In this document: piece by piece, positions 26,418 through 35,983 of the stretch | Layout: the number at the start of each line of letters is the position of its first letter | How positions within the stretch are numbered: position 1 is the stretch's first letter | NCBI GenBank assembly: GCA_905236515.1 | Contig: CAJOQP010000120.1 | Coordinates: 1-48,260, forward strand | Origin: an uncultured Oscillospiraceae bacterium | GTDB taxonomy: Bacteria > Bacillota > Clostridia > Oscillospirales > Oscillospiraceae | DNA: 48,260 nt | Reading direction: 5' to 3' | Made by a program: the position numbers and the translations under genes | The notes under the pieces: model-generated | Told to the model about the DNA's origin: nothing | The model's database searches: none | Seen by the model: only the letters and a program-made list of their open reading frames with translations

Positions 26418-28256
26418 ATGGATTCTCGTCTGGAACGAATACTGATGCAGGTAGAAAAGCCTGCCCGTTATACTGGTGGCGAAGTAAACCAGATCATAAA
26501 GAATAAAGACAATATTGATCTTCGAGTAGCTTTCTGCTTTCCTGATACCTATGAGATCGGAATGTCCAATCTCGGAATGAGTATTCTCTATCACACGATG
26601 AACAGTTTGGATTACGTTTGGTGTGAACGGGTATTTGCACCTTGGGGTGACATGGCAAAAGCTATGACTGATGCACAGATACCTTTATATGCGTTGGAAA
26701 GCGGAGATCCCATCAGTGACTTTGATGTGCTTGCTTTTTCCATCGGATATGAGATGGCTTATACTACGGTTTTGGATATGCTCTCCATGGCTCATTTGCC
26801 GCTGCGAAGCAAAGAGCGAAACGATTTGACTCCACTGGTCATCGCCGGAGGAAGCGCTTGTGTAAATGCCGAACCAATTGCAGATTTTATCGATCTTGCC
26901 ATTATAGGGGAAGGGGAAGAAGTCAACAATGAACTGCTTGCGCTTCTTCATCAGGCAAAGGCATCGGGGTGGTCCAAGGATCAGTTTCTCCGTAGCGCAT
27001 CGGATATCCAGGGAATCTATGTTCCAGGTCTTTATGAGCCGGTCTACCGTGATGATGGACTTATTGATCACATTGAACCAAAAGACGGTACTGTATATCC
27101 CGTGAAAAAACGCATCATTCAGGATCTTGATCATGTGGATTTTCCGGTGGAACCTGTAATTCCGACAACGGAAATTGTTCAGGACCGTGTCAGTCTTGAA
27201 CTGTTTCGCGGATGTGTCCGCGGTTGTCGATTCTGTCAGGCTGGGTATATTTATCGTCCGATTCGAATGAAACAATCAGACCGGCTGGTGGAACAGGGGA
27301 AAGAACTGCTGGAAAATACCGGCTATCAGGATTGCACTCTTCTTTCTCTCAGCACCAGCGATTATCGTGAATTGATGCCTCTTCTTAACGGCCTGCTCGA
27401 GTACTGCGAACCGAAGAGCATCGGCTTGTCTCTTCCATCACTTCGGGCAGATAATTTTTCAATGGATATCATGGATCGCATTCAAAGAGTACGAAAAAGC
27501 GGCCTGACCTTTGCCGTTGAGGGCGGCAGTCAGCGTCTTCGCGACGCAATCAATAAGAATGTTACGGAAGAGGATCTGTTAAACACATGTAAGATCGCAT
27601 TTTCCGGCGGATGGAACACAGTAAAGCTTTACTATATGCTGGGACTTCCTACGGAGACGGATGAGGATATTCTCGGTATTGCTCAGATGGCCAATGCCGT
27701 TCTGCACTGTTGGAGAGAAAATGCTAAAAACAAAAACAGAGGTGTAAAAATCACCATTTCCACATCTTGTTTCATCCCTAAGCCGTTTTCTCCTTTCCAG
27801 TGGGAACAGCAGATCTCTATGGATGAGTACCGACGCAGAGTGAATCTTCTGAAAAATTCGATTACTGCCAAAAATGTTACTTACAAATGGCATGATCCAG
27901 AGACAAGCTTCATTGAAGCTGTCCTTTCCCGAGGCGATCGCAGGCTTGCAGATGTCCTGGAATATGTGTGGAAGCATGGAGGACGCCTGGAGGCATGGGA
28001 AGACTATTTCAATTACGATCTGTGGATGGAAGCCTTTTCTCAGTTTGGTATCGATCCTTCCTTCTATGCTAACCGTGAGCGCACTTTTGAAGAGACGCTT
28101 CCTTGGGATGTGATTGATGTAGGTGTATTCAAGAAGCACTTGTGGAATGAGCGTGAAATGTGCTATCAGTCCACATTATCTCCGGACTGCAGGAAACAGT
28201 GCAGTGCGTGCGGCGCTGCTCGCCTGTTGAAGAAAGGGTGTGTCTGCGATAGTTAA
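26418..28256 (+). CDS. TIGR03960 family B12-binding-domain/radical SAM protein
   Basis: LFRGCVRGCRFCQAGYIYRPIR radical SAM CxxxCxxC; KNVTEEDLL; C-terminal CxxCG; followed by its usual partner TIGR03936. ATG 26418. Confidence 0.9.
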   Translation: MDSRLERILMQVEKPARYTGGEVNQIIKNKDNIDLRVAFCFPDTYEIGMSNLGMSILYHTMNSLDYVWCERVFAPWGDMAKAMTDAQIPLYALESGDPISDFDVLAFSIGYEMAYTTVLDMLSMAHLPLRSKERNDLTPLVIAGGSACVNAEPIADFIDLAIIGEGEEVNNELLALLHQAKASGWSKDQFLRSASDIQGIYVPGLYEPVYRDDGLIDHIEPKDGTVYPVKKRIIQDLDHVDFPVEPVIPTTEIVQDRVSLELFRGCVRGCRFCQAGYIYRPIRMKQSDRLVEQGKELLENTGYQDCTLLSLSTSDYRELMPLLNGLLEYCEPKSIGLSLPSLRADNFSMDIMDRIQRVRKSGLTFAVEGGSQRLRDAINKNVTEEDLLNTCKIAFSGGWNTVKLYYMLGLPTETDEDILGIAQMANAVLHCWRENAKNKNRGVKITISTSCFIPKPFSPFQWEQQISMDEYRRRVNLLKNSITAKNVTYKWHDPETSFIEAVLSRGDRRLADVLEYVWKHGGRLEAWEDYFNYDLWMEAFSQFGIDPSFYANRERTFEETLPWDVIDVGVFKKHLWNEREMCYQSTLSPDCRKQCSACGAARLLKKGCVCDS

Positions 28257-28905
28257 GCTACGACTTGTTTTTTCAAAGAAGGGACGTGCTGTTTATATCT
28301 CTCAGCTCGATCTGATGCGCACCCTGCAGCGCTCGTTTCAACGGGCCGGGTATCCATTGAAGTACTCGGAGGGATTCAATCCACATCCGCTGCTTTCCGT
28401 TGCACTTCCTATGTCTGTCGGTATTTCCAGTGATTGTGAGATTCTGGATTTTAAAATGGATAATGAGCCTTCGGATCTTGAACTTGCCGCACAGTCTGTG
28501 ACACGAGCACTTCCGGAAGGACTTATGATTCATGAAATCTATCATCCCGAAGTTAAAGTGACCGCTATTAAGTGGCTGCAGATCGAAGGTATCCTGGACT
28601 ATGATACCGGCGTATCCGACGATCTGATCTCCAACCTGAATGATGTTTTTCAACAGGACAGCATTGAAGTGCTGAAAAAAACCAAAAAAGGGGAGCAGAT
28701 GTTTGACTGTAAGCCTCATTTGAGGAACCTGATGATACAGCCTTTCGATGATCAAAAGGTGAAGATGACCGGTATGATTTCTGCGCAGAACCCTACTGTG
28801 AATCCGAACTTGCTTATCAAGGCAATCCCAGAGGAATGGAAACCGGATTTTTCACGTTTCCACCGAATTGAAGTCTTTGATGAGGAAATGAATATTTTCC
28901 GATAA
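28240..28905 (+). CDS. TIGR03936 / DUF2344 radical SAM-associated protein (GTG start)
   Basis: KLRLVFSKKGRAVYISQLDLMRTLQRSFQRAGYPLKYSEGFNPHPLLSVALPMSVGISSDCEILD; overlaps the upstream gene. Confidence 0.9.
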   Translation: MSAIVKLRLVFSKKGRAVYISQLDLMRTLQRSFQRAGYPLKYSEGFNPHPLLSVALPMSVGISSDCEILDFKMDNEPSDLELAAQSVTRALPEGLMIHEIYHPEVKVTAIKWLQIEGILDYDTGVSDDLISNLNDVFQQDSIEVLKKTKKGEQMFDCKPHLRNLMIQPFDDQKVKMTGMISAQNPTVNPNLLIKAIPEEWKPDFSRFHRIEVFDEEMNIFR

Positions 28906-28912
28906 AAATGTC

Positions 28913-28941
28913 TTGAAATTCAATTTTCGTTGTGGTATTGT
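28913..28941 (+). promoter_or_regulatory. Putative promoter of rplS
   Basis: TTGAAA-N17-TATTGT. Confidence 0.55.
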
Positions 28942-28947
28942 ATTAAA

Positions 28948-29042
28948 GCTTATGTACTAAGGTACATTTACTAAGGCGGTCCTATGTCATTCTTTTAATT
29001 CTATACATGATACGAACGTCTAAATAAAGGAAGGGTATTATT
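28948..29042 (+). promoter_or_regulatory. Candidate structured 5' leader of rplS
   Basis: Roughly 95-nt untranslated leader with perfect ATGTAC-TAAG-GTACAT hairpin (28952-28967) and two TACTAAGG repeats. Confidence 0.35.
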
Positions 29043-29387
29043 ATGGATTTAGTAAAGACTTTATCCGAGCAGTACTTGAAAGAAGACAAACCCAGTGTCA
29101 GCATTGGTGATACTGTACGCGTAACCGTCAAGGTTAAAGAGGGAAACCGTGAGCGTACTCAGGCATTCGAAGGTACTGTTATTGCTAAGAAGCATGGCGG
29201 AATCAACGAGACCATTACCGTAAGACGTATTTCCTACGGTGTAGGTTGTGAAAAGGTATTCCCGGTTAATTCTCCGTCTATCGTATCCATCGATACGGTA
29301 CGCAGAGGTAAAGTTCGCAGAGCTAAACTGTATTACCTGCGTGATCGCGTTGGTAAGGCAGCTAAGGTCAAAGAGCAGCTTAAATAA
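29043..29387 (+). CDS. rplS: 50S ribosomal protein L19
   Basis: [56 protein letters not shown]...[25 protein letters not shown]. Confidence 0.98.
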   Translation: MDLVKTLSEQYLKEDKPSVSIGDTVRVTVKVKEGNRERTQAFEGTVIAKKHGGINETITVRRISYGVGCEKVFPVNSPSIVSIDTVRRGKVRRAKLYYLRDRVGKAAKVKEQLK

Positions 29388-29400
29388 TTTAAAATTAACT

Positions 29401-29435
29401 GACACGCTTCCTTTCAAAAGGAAGCGTGTGTCTTT
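29401..29435 (+). terminator. Intrinsic terminator after rplS
   Basis: GACACGCTTCCTTT-caa-AAGGAAGCGTGTGTCTTT. Confidence 0.85.
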
Positions 29436-29452
29436 ATACATGGCAAAATTCA

Positions 29453-29482
29453 TTGCTATTATGTCCATTTTTATTGTATAAT
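29453..29482 (+). promoter_or_regulatory. Putative promoter of lepB
   Basis: TTGCTA-N18-TATAAT. Confidence 0.5.
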
Positions 29483-29514
29483 AATATATTCTATTTTGAT
29501 CTGAGGTATTAATC

Positions 29515-30063
29515 ATGGACGAGACCCAGAAAAAAACAACCAATAGTTTATCCGAAGTATACGACTGGATCCAAAGCATCCTTTTTGCGCTTGTTTTTTG
29601 CGTGCTTCTGTTCGTTTTTGTTGTCCGGCTCGTTGATGTCGTAGGAACATCTATGGTACCTACACTGCAGGACAGTGATAAAATGGTCGTCTCTAATCTT
29701 TTTTATAACCCGAAGCAGGGTGACATTATCATATTCAAAAAGACTGAATTCAAGGATGAAGCGCTTGTCAAACGTGTAATCGCAACAGAGGGGCAGACAA
29801 TTGACATTGACTTCAGCAAAGGAATCGTCTATGTCGATGGTGTCGCAATGGATGAACCCTACATTGCGGAACTCACACAAAACCGAATCGATTTTGACGG
29901 CGCGCAGGTCGTTCCGGCCGGATGTGTATTTGTCATGGGAGACAACAGGAATAATTCTTCGGATAGCCGTGATTCCCGCATCGGCATGGTGGACAAACGC
30001 CTGATTATCGGGAAAGTCCTTCTGAGGGCATTTCCGTTTTCCTCCTTTGGAAGCGTTTACTGA
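29515..30063 (+). CDS. lepB: Signal peptidase I
   Basis: GTSMVPTLQDSDKM catalytic Ser, GDIIIFK, VKRVIATEGQ catalytic Lys, VFVMGDNRNNSSDSRDSR. Confidence 0.96.
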   Translation: MDETQKKTTNSLSEVYDWIQSILFALVFCVLLFVFVVRLVDVVGTSMVPTLQDSDKMVVSNLFYNPKQGDIIIFKKTEFKDEALVKRVIATEGQTIDIDFSKGIVYVDGVAMDEPYIAELTQNRIDFDGAQVVPAGCVFVMGDNRNNSSDSRDSRIGMVDKRLIIGKVLLRAFPFSSFGSVY

Positions 30064-30081
30064 ACACAGGAGATCTGATTT

Positions 30082-30957
30082 ATGGCAGAGATACCCTATG
30101 AATCGATGAATATACAATGGTTTCCAGGGCATATGACAAAAGCGAAGCGGGAGATGCAGGAAAGTCTTCAGCTCGTGGATGTTGTATGTGAAATTCTGGA
30201 TGCCCGCATCCCTTATTCCAGCCGGAATCCCGAAATCGATGATCTGCGCGGAGACAAACCAAAACTGGTTCTATTGAACCGCACGGATCTTGCCGACCCC
30301 AAGGTAACGGAAGAATGGATCCGATACTGGGAAGAAAAGGAGACCCCGGTCCTTCCGATCTGCGGAAAGAGCGGAAAAAATATCAACCGCATCGTTCCAG
30401 AGGTTAAAAAGCTGATCAGCGAAAAGCTGGAAGCATACAAAGCTAAAGGACAGGCCGGTCGTACGATACGCATCATGATTCTGGGAATACCCAACGTAGG
30501 AAAATCCACCGTGATCAATCAGTTGGCACATCGTAAAGTCAGTGCTGTCGGAAACCGTCCCGGCGTTACGAGAGGCCGGCAATGGATCAAGATCGACAAC
30601 AGCACGGAACTGTTGGATACACCGGGTATTCTCTGGCCGAAGTTTGAGTCTCAGGAAGTAGCCGAAATGCTTGCGGTTACGAGTGCGATTAAAACCGAGG
30701 TGCTGGATGTGGAAACTCTTGCTGCTAACTTTATTTTACGGCTTAGAGAATACTATCCTGACGCAATTCGAAATCGTTATAAATTTGATCCTCCTGCTGA
30801 CGCAAATGGATTCGAACTATTGGAATTGGCGGCAAGAAAACGCGGTTTTCTTGTGAGCGGAGGAGATCCGGATTATGAACGCATGGCCCATACTCTTCTC
30901 AGTGAATACCATGACGGTAAACTTGGGAATATGACGCTGGAGAAACCGCATGATTGA
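30082..30957 (+). CDS. rbgA: Ribosome biogenesis GTPase RbgA/YlqF
   Basis: IQWFPGHMTKAKREM, circularly permuted GTPase order (NRTD before GIPNVGKSTVIN), VGNRPGVTRGRQWIK, LLDTPGILWPKF. Confidence 0.97.
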   Translation: MAEIPYESMNIQWFPGHMTKAKREMQESLQLVDVVCEILDARIPYSSRNPEIDDLRGDKPKLVLLNRTDLADPKVTEEWIRYWEEKETPVLPICGKSGKNINRIVPEVKKLISEKLEAYKAKGQAGRTIRIMILGIPNVGKSTVINQLAHRKVSAVGNRPGVTRGRQWIKIDNSTELLDTPGILWPKFESQEVAEMLAVTSAIKTEVLDVETLAANFILRLREYYPDAIRNRYKFDPPADANGFELLELAARKRGFLVSGGDPDYERMAHTLLSEYHDGKLGNMTLEKPHD

Positions 30958-31549
30958 TCTGCTGACTAAAGAGAAATCCTTTTATAACGACTCTGTTCAA
31001 ATTCTGTGCGGCGTCGATGAGGCAGGAAGAGGCCCGTTAGCCGGACCGGTTTGTGCTGCAGCCGTAATACTTCCAAAAGAAACGGTGATTGAGGGTCTGA
31101 ATGACTCCAAAAAGCTTTCGGAAAAGAAACGCGAACAATTGTATGATGTGATCTGCGAAACTGCGGTCAGTTATGCGATCTCATTTGCGACGGTTGCCGA
31201 GATTGAAGAGCTGAATATTCTGCATGCAACTCAGCTTGCCATGATCCGAGCAATCAACGAATTGGATCCGGTTCCGGATCTTGCACTTATTGACGGAAAT
31301 CAGGCAGGGGATATCAAATTTCCTCATGAGACTGTGATCAAAGGAGATGCCAGCTGCGTCAGCATTGCCGCTGCATCGATACTTGCAAAAGTAACTCGAG
31401 ACCGTTTTATGGTGGAAATGGCAGAACAGTACCCCAATTATCATTTTGAAAAACATAAAGGGTATGGCACCAAAGACCATTACAATGCTTTGCGTGAATT
31501 TGGTCCTTGTCCCATACATCGCCCCAGCTTTTTGAAAAAAATACACTGA
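30950..31549 (+). CDS. rnhB: Ribonuclease HII
   Basis: CGVDEAGRGPLAGPVCAAAVILP, LNDSKKLSEKKRE, IDGNQAGD, KGDASCVSIAAASILAKVTRDRFM, KGYGTKDHY. Confidence 0.97.
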   Translation: MIDLLTKEKSFYNDSVQILCGVDEAGRGPLAGPVCAAAVILPKETVIEGLNDSKKLSEKKREQLYDVICETAVSYAISFATVAEIEELNILHATQLAMIRAINELDPVPDLALIDGNQAGDIKFPHETVIKGDASCVSIAAASILAKVTRDRFMVEMAEQYPNYHFEKHKGYGTKDHYNALREFGPCPIHRPSFLKKIH

Positions 31550-31565
31550 TCCGAGGAGATTTGTT

Positions 31566-33050
31566 ATGAACTATATCAGTACCAGAAACAAAGGCTATAA
31601 AGTAAGCGCCGCAGAAGCCATTGCGCGCGGACTTGCTCCGGACGGCGGATTGTTTGTTCCGGAGACGATTCCGGCCATCTCCATGGATGAGATTCGTGAA
31701 ATGGGAAACAAGTCCTATCAGGAAAGGGCTTTTGTGATTCTGAAAAAATACCTTTCGGATTTTACCGAAGATGAATTAAAAGAGATCATTTCTGCATCCT
31801 ATGGTTCGAATTTCGATCATGAAGACATCACTCCGCTCCATTTTATTGATAACAATACTGCCTGCCTGGAACTCTGGCATGGTCCGACATGCGCATTTAA
31901 GGATCTGGCTCTTCAGATGCTTCCGCATCTTCTTACAAGATCACTGAAAAAATGTGGAGAGACCAGAGAAGTATGCATTCTGGTTGCTACCAGCGGAGAT
32001 ACAGGAAAAGCTGCTTTGGACGGATTCGCAGATGTTGATGGAACAAAGATCATTGTGTTTTATCCGGATGATGGTGTTTCCAATGTCCAGAAACTCCAGA
32101 TGGTAACGCAGATTGGTGACAATGTGCTTGTTTATGCGGTCAAAGGCAATTTCGATGACGCACAGACTGGTGTTAAGAAGATCTTTGGCGATAAGGAATT
32201 TGCTGGTATCCTTTCGGATCGTGGTTATTTCCTTTCTTCTGCCAATTCCATTAACTGGGGCAGACTCCTTCCTCAAATCGTATATTATTTCAGCGCCTAC
32301 TGTGATTTTGTCAATTCCGGTAATATCGGATGGGGAGATCTGCTGGATTATGCCGTTCCCACCGGAAACTTCGGAGATATTCTTGCCGGCTGGTATGCCA
32401 AGAAGATGGGGCTTCCTGTAGGAAATCTGATTTGCTGCAGCAATGCCAACAATGTTCTCACTGATTTTCTCAATACAGGAAAATACAACAAGAATCGTCC
32501 GTTCTATACCACAATATCACCGTCCATGGACATTCTTGTTTCCAGCAATCTGGAGCGTCTGTTGTTTACAGTGTCAAGTGATGATGCGCTTGTGAGCAAT
32601 CTGATGCAGCGGCTATTCGCTGAGGGCTCCTATCAGGTAGATGAATCAGTCATTTCCGAGATTCGCACAGATTTCCGTTCCGGATGCTGTGACGATACCG
32701 AAACGAAGGATATGATCCGCAAATCCTATCAGGAAGAAAACTATCTGATTGATACCCATACAGGAGTTGCATTCCGTGTTCTTGAACACTATAGGAAAGA
32801 GAATGATACTGTTCCCACTGTCGTTCTGTCTACGGCAAGCCCGTACAAGTTCTGTGACAGCGTTCTCAGCGCACTTGGAAAGAATGTGGAGAACTGTCCG
32901 GGTGCAGAGCTGATCAATGCATTGCATGAAACCACTGGGGTAAAAGCTCCGGAACCGCTGAAAGATCTGGACAAGAGGGAAATACGCTTTACCGGTGTAA
33001 CGGAAAAAGAAAACATGATCAATGTTGTTGATCAGTTCTTATCGAAGTAA
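31566..33050 (+). CDS. thrC: Threonine synthase
   Basis: MNYISTRNKGYKVSAAEAIARGLAPDGGLFVPE, WHGPTCAFKDLALQMLPHLL, ATSGDTGKAALDGF, SANSINWGRLLPQIVYYF. Confidence 0.97.
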   Translation: MNYISTRNKGYKVSAAEAIARGLAPDGGLFVPETIPAISMDEIREMGNKSYQERAFVILKKYLSDFTEDELKEIISASYGSNFDHEDITPLHFIDNNTACLELWHGPTCAFKDLALQMLPHLLTRSLKKCGETREVCILVATSGDTGKAALDGFADVDGTKIIVFYPDDGVSNVQKLQMVTQIGDNVLVYAVKGNFDDAQTGVKKIFGDKEFAGILSDRGYFLSSANSINWGRLLPQIVYYFSAYCDFVNSGNIGWGDLLDYAVPTGNFGDILAGWYAKKMGLPVGNLICCSNANNVLTDFLNTGKYNKNRPFYTTISPSMDILVSSNLERLLFTVSSDDALVSNLMQRLFAEGSYQVDESVISEIRTDFRSGCCDDTETKDMIRKSYQEENYLIDTHTGVAFRVLEHYRKENDTVPTVVLSTASPYKFCDSVLSALGKNVENCPGAELINALHETTGVKAPEPLKDLDKREIRFTGVTEKENMINVVDQFLSK

Positions 33051-33059
33051 GAGGTTAAT

Positions 33060-33749
33060 ATGTCATTATTCGCAATTGGAGATCTGCATTTGTCTCTGGG
33101 AAGCGAAAAACCAATGGATGTTTTCGGGGGACGATGGCAGGATTACGTGGATAAAATCCGCGAAGGTTTTCATGCCGTCGTGACTGAAGAAGACTGGACG
33201 GTTCTTTGTGGTGACATATCCTGGGGCATGTCTCTGCAGGAATCTCTGCCGGATTTCCAGTTTATCAACGACTTGCCAGGGAAGAAGATTATCCTCAAGG
33301 GAAACCATGACTACTGGTGGTCGACCGCAAAGAAAACTGATACTTTCTTTGCGGACAACGGACTGGATTCCATCTCGATCCTTCACAATAACAGTTTCGT
33401 TTTCGAAGACCGCTATGCGATTTGCGGAACAAGAGGATGGTTCTATGAGGAAGAATCCGATCCACATCATGAAAAGATACTGAACCGGGAATGCATTCGA
33501 CTCGAAACATCAATTAACAGTGCAGGGGACAGGGAAAAGATCGTTTTTCTTCACTATCCTCCAAAGTATAATGCATATGAATGTACAGAGATCCTGGATA
33601 TTCTGAAAAAGCATTCCATTCGGCACTGTTATTATGGTCATATCCACTCCAAAGCATGTACATCTGCTTTTAACGGTGAACTGAACGGAACTATGTTTCG
33701 GCTTATCTCGGCAGATTACTTGAATTTTGTTCCGTTTAAGGTTTTATGA
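33060..33749 (+). CDS. Calcineurin-type metallophosphoesterase
   Basis: IGDLHLSLG, CGDISWGM, KGNHDYWW, HYPP, YYGHIHSKA. Confidence 0.92.
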   Translation: MSLFAIGDLHLSLGSEKPMDVFGGRWQDYVDKIREGFHAVVTEEDWTVLCGDISWGMSLQESLPDFQFINDLPGKKIILKGNHDYWWSTAKKTDTFFADNGLDSISILHNNSFVFEDRYAICGTRGWFYEEESDPHHEKILNRECIRLETSINSAGDREKIVFLHYPPKYNAYECTEILDILKKHSIRHCYYGHIHSKACTSAFNGELNGTMFRLISADYLNFVPFKVL

Positions 33750-33850
33750 GCATTGTAGCAAATGCCATATTTTTAGATTGATTTTAAGATTATAATCTGA
33801 TAAGATACCTTGGTGTATGTTTACGATAACATAAGAAGGAGTTTATACCA

Positions 33851-35308
33851 ATGATAGTCAAAAACGTTGAGGAAAAAGACAAGAAAGCTACAATCGAAGT
33901 AGAAGTTGATGCAGAAGCGTTTGAAGCTGCAGTCAATAAAGCATACTTAGCAAATCGTGGAAGCATCTCCATTCCTGGTTTCCGCAAAGGGAAAGCTCCG
34001 CGTTCTGTTATTGAAGGCATGTATGGCAAAGAAGTATTCTATCAGGATGCTCTGGATGCTCTTGGAAATGATGCATTCCGTTTTGGCATTACTGAATCCA
34101 ACACCAGATATGTGGGAACCCCGCAGCTGGTAGATGTAAATGTTAATGAAGACGCAACTGCAACTTATAAGTTTACCGTAGAGCTCTATCCTGTTGCCGA
34201 GCTCGGTCAGTACAAGGAAATTGAACTTGAGAAGCCGGAAGCAGAAGTAACAGAAGAGCAGCTTGATGAGCAGCTGAAGAACGTCCAGAAACGCAATGCT
34301 CGTATGGTCTCTGTTGACCGTGCAGCAGAGATGGGCGATACTGCCAATATCGACTTTGACGGTTACCTGGATGGCGAACCGTTTGAAGGTGGCAAAGCTG
34401 AAGGTTACAGCCTGGAACTGGGTTCCAACTCCTTTGTTCCCGGTTTTGAGGAGCAGGTCTGCGGCATGAAAGCCGGTGAAGAGAAAGATCTCGACATCAC
34501 TTTCCCTGAGGACTATGTGGAAGATCTTGCTGGCAAGGCAGTTGTTTTCAAAGTTAAGCTGAATTCTCTGACTGCTCCGGAATATCCCGAGCTGGATGAT
34601 GAGTTTGCTAAAGACGTGTCCGAATTTGACACTCTTGCAGAGTACAAAGAGGATCTGAAGAAGACCATGCTGGAATCCCTGCAGAAGGAAATCGACAGCA
34701 CTTATCGCTCCAACCTTCTTAAGATTGCTTCCGATAATATGACCGTTGAGCTTCCCGAAGTCATGGTTGCAGATAAAGCGGATGATATGATTCGCAATCA
34801 GGCTGCCAACTACGGTGTTCGCGGTGCTGATATCACTACGGAACAGCTCGCATCCATGATGGGAATCGACGAAGATACCATGGAGAACGTCATTAAGCCG
34901 GCTGCTGATTTCCAGTGCCGTGTCGACGTACTTCTGGAAACAGTTGCAAAACAGGAAAATATTGAAGTATCGGATGAAGAAGCCGACAAATACATCAAAG
35001 ATATCTGCGATGGATACGGCGGAACTCCCGAGGATCTGCTGAGTGCTTTCAGCCGTGACTTCATTATCAATGAATACAAAAAAGAAAAAGCTGCAGATAT
35101 GATCGAAGAATCTGCCAAGAACGTTAAAGGCAAGAAGTTCGAAGATTATGTCAAGGAAGAAGCTCCGGCAGAAAAAGCAGAGGAAAAAGCGGAAGAGAAA
35201 CCGAAGAAAAAAACTACCCGTAAATCCACTAAGAAAGCCGCTGCCAAGGAAGAGGCTCCTGCCGAATCCAAAGAGGAAGCTCCTGCCGAAGAGGAAAGCA
35301 AGGAATAA
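33851..35308 (+). CDS. tig: Trigger factor with K/E/A-rich low-complexity C-terminal tail
   Basis: VEKDKKATIEVEVDAEAFEAAVNKAY, ISIPGFRKGKAPRSVIEGMYG, GDTANIDFDGYLDGEPFEGGKAEGYSLELGSNSFVPGFEEQ. Confidence 0.97.
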   Translation: MIVKNVEEKDKKATIEVEVDAEAFEAAVNKAYLANRGSISIPGFRKGKAPRSVIEGMYGKEVFYQDALDALGNDAFRFGITESNTRYVGTPQLVDVNVNEDATATYKFTVELYPVAELGQYKEIELEKPEAEVTEEQLDEQLKNVQKRNARMVSVDRAAEMGDTANIDFDGYLDGEPFEGGKAEGYSLELGSNSFVPGFEEQVCGMKAGEEKDLDITFPEDYVEDLAGKAVVFKVKLNSLTAPEYPELDDEFAKDVSEFDTLAEYKEDLKKTMLESLQKEIDSTYRSNLLKIASDNMTVELPEVMVADKADDMIRNQAANYGVRGADITTEQLASMMGIDEDTMENVIKPAADFQCRVDVLLETVAKQENIEVSDEEADKYIKDICDGYGGTPEDLLSAFSRDFIINEYKKEKAADMIEESAKNVKGKKFEDYVKEEAPAEKAEEKAEEKPKKKTTRKSTKKAAAKEEAPAESKEEAPAEEESKE

Positions 35309-35340
35309 TTGACCTTTTATCGATTGGGAGGTAATACGTT

Positions 35341-35922
35341 ATGAGTCTTATCCCATATGTTGTTGAACAGACCAGCCGCGGTGAGCGCAGCTATGATATT
35401 TTTTCCAGATTGCTCAGCGACCGCATCATCATGCTTTCTGAAGAAGTGAATGATGCATCTGCAAGCGTGATTGTTGCTCAGCTTCTCTTCCTGGAAGCTC
35501 AGGATCCGGATAAGGATATTCAGTTCTATATCAATTCACCTGGTGGCAGTGTAACTTCCGGTCTGGCAATCTATGACACCATGCAGTATATCAAGCCGGA
35601 TGTTTCCACAATCTGTATTGGTATGGCTGCATCTATGGGCGCATTTCTGCTCTCTTCCGGTGCAAAAGGAAAACGTATTGCTCTTCCGAATTCGGAAATT
35701 ATGATCCATCAGCCGTCCGGCGGAAGCCAGGGACAGGCTACGGATATTCAGATCCAGGCGGAACATATTCTGAAGATCAAGAAGAAACTCAATGAGATCT
35801 TAGCTGACAATACTGGAAAATCCATCAAGGAAATTGAAAAGGATTGTGAGCGTGATCACTTCATGAGTGCTGAAGAAGCCAAAGAGTATGGTCTGATCGA
35901 TAAAGTTATCTATAAAAGATGA
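35341..35922 (+). CDS. clpP: ATP-dependent Clp protease proteolytic subunit
   Basis: [76 protein letters not shown]. Confidence 0.98.
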   Translation: MSLIPYVVEQTSRGERSYDIFSRLLSDRIIMLSEEVNDASASVIVAQLLFLEAQDPDKDIQFYINSPGGSVTSGLAIYDTMQYIKPDVSTICIGMAASMGAFLLSSGAKGKRIALPNSEIMIHQPSGGSQGQATDIQIQAEHILKIKKKLNEILADNTGKSIKEIEKDCERDHFMSAEEAKEYGLIDKVIYKR

Positions 35923-35929
35923 TTAGTAT

Positions 35930-35957
35930 CAGGGGGAACAGAAATCGTTCCCCCTTT
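35930..35957 (+). terminator. Hairpin between clpP and clpX (weak terminator/attenuator)
   Basis: AGGGGGAAC-agaaatc-GTTCCCCCTTT. Confidence 0.6.
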
Positions 35958-35983
35958 ACGCAATATAGATAGGATGTGAATAA

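Noticed and set aside
35308-35341. TTGACC-N17-TAATAC promoter-like string and possible single CtsR half-site before clpP
   Set aside because: Predicted start would fall at or after the clpP ATG, and only one CtsR-like heptad is present without its direct repeat.
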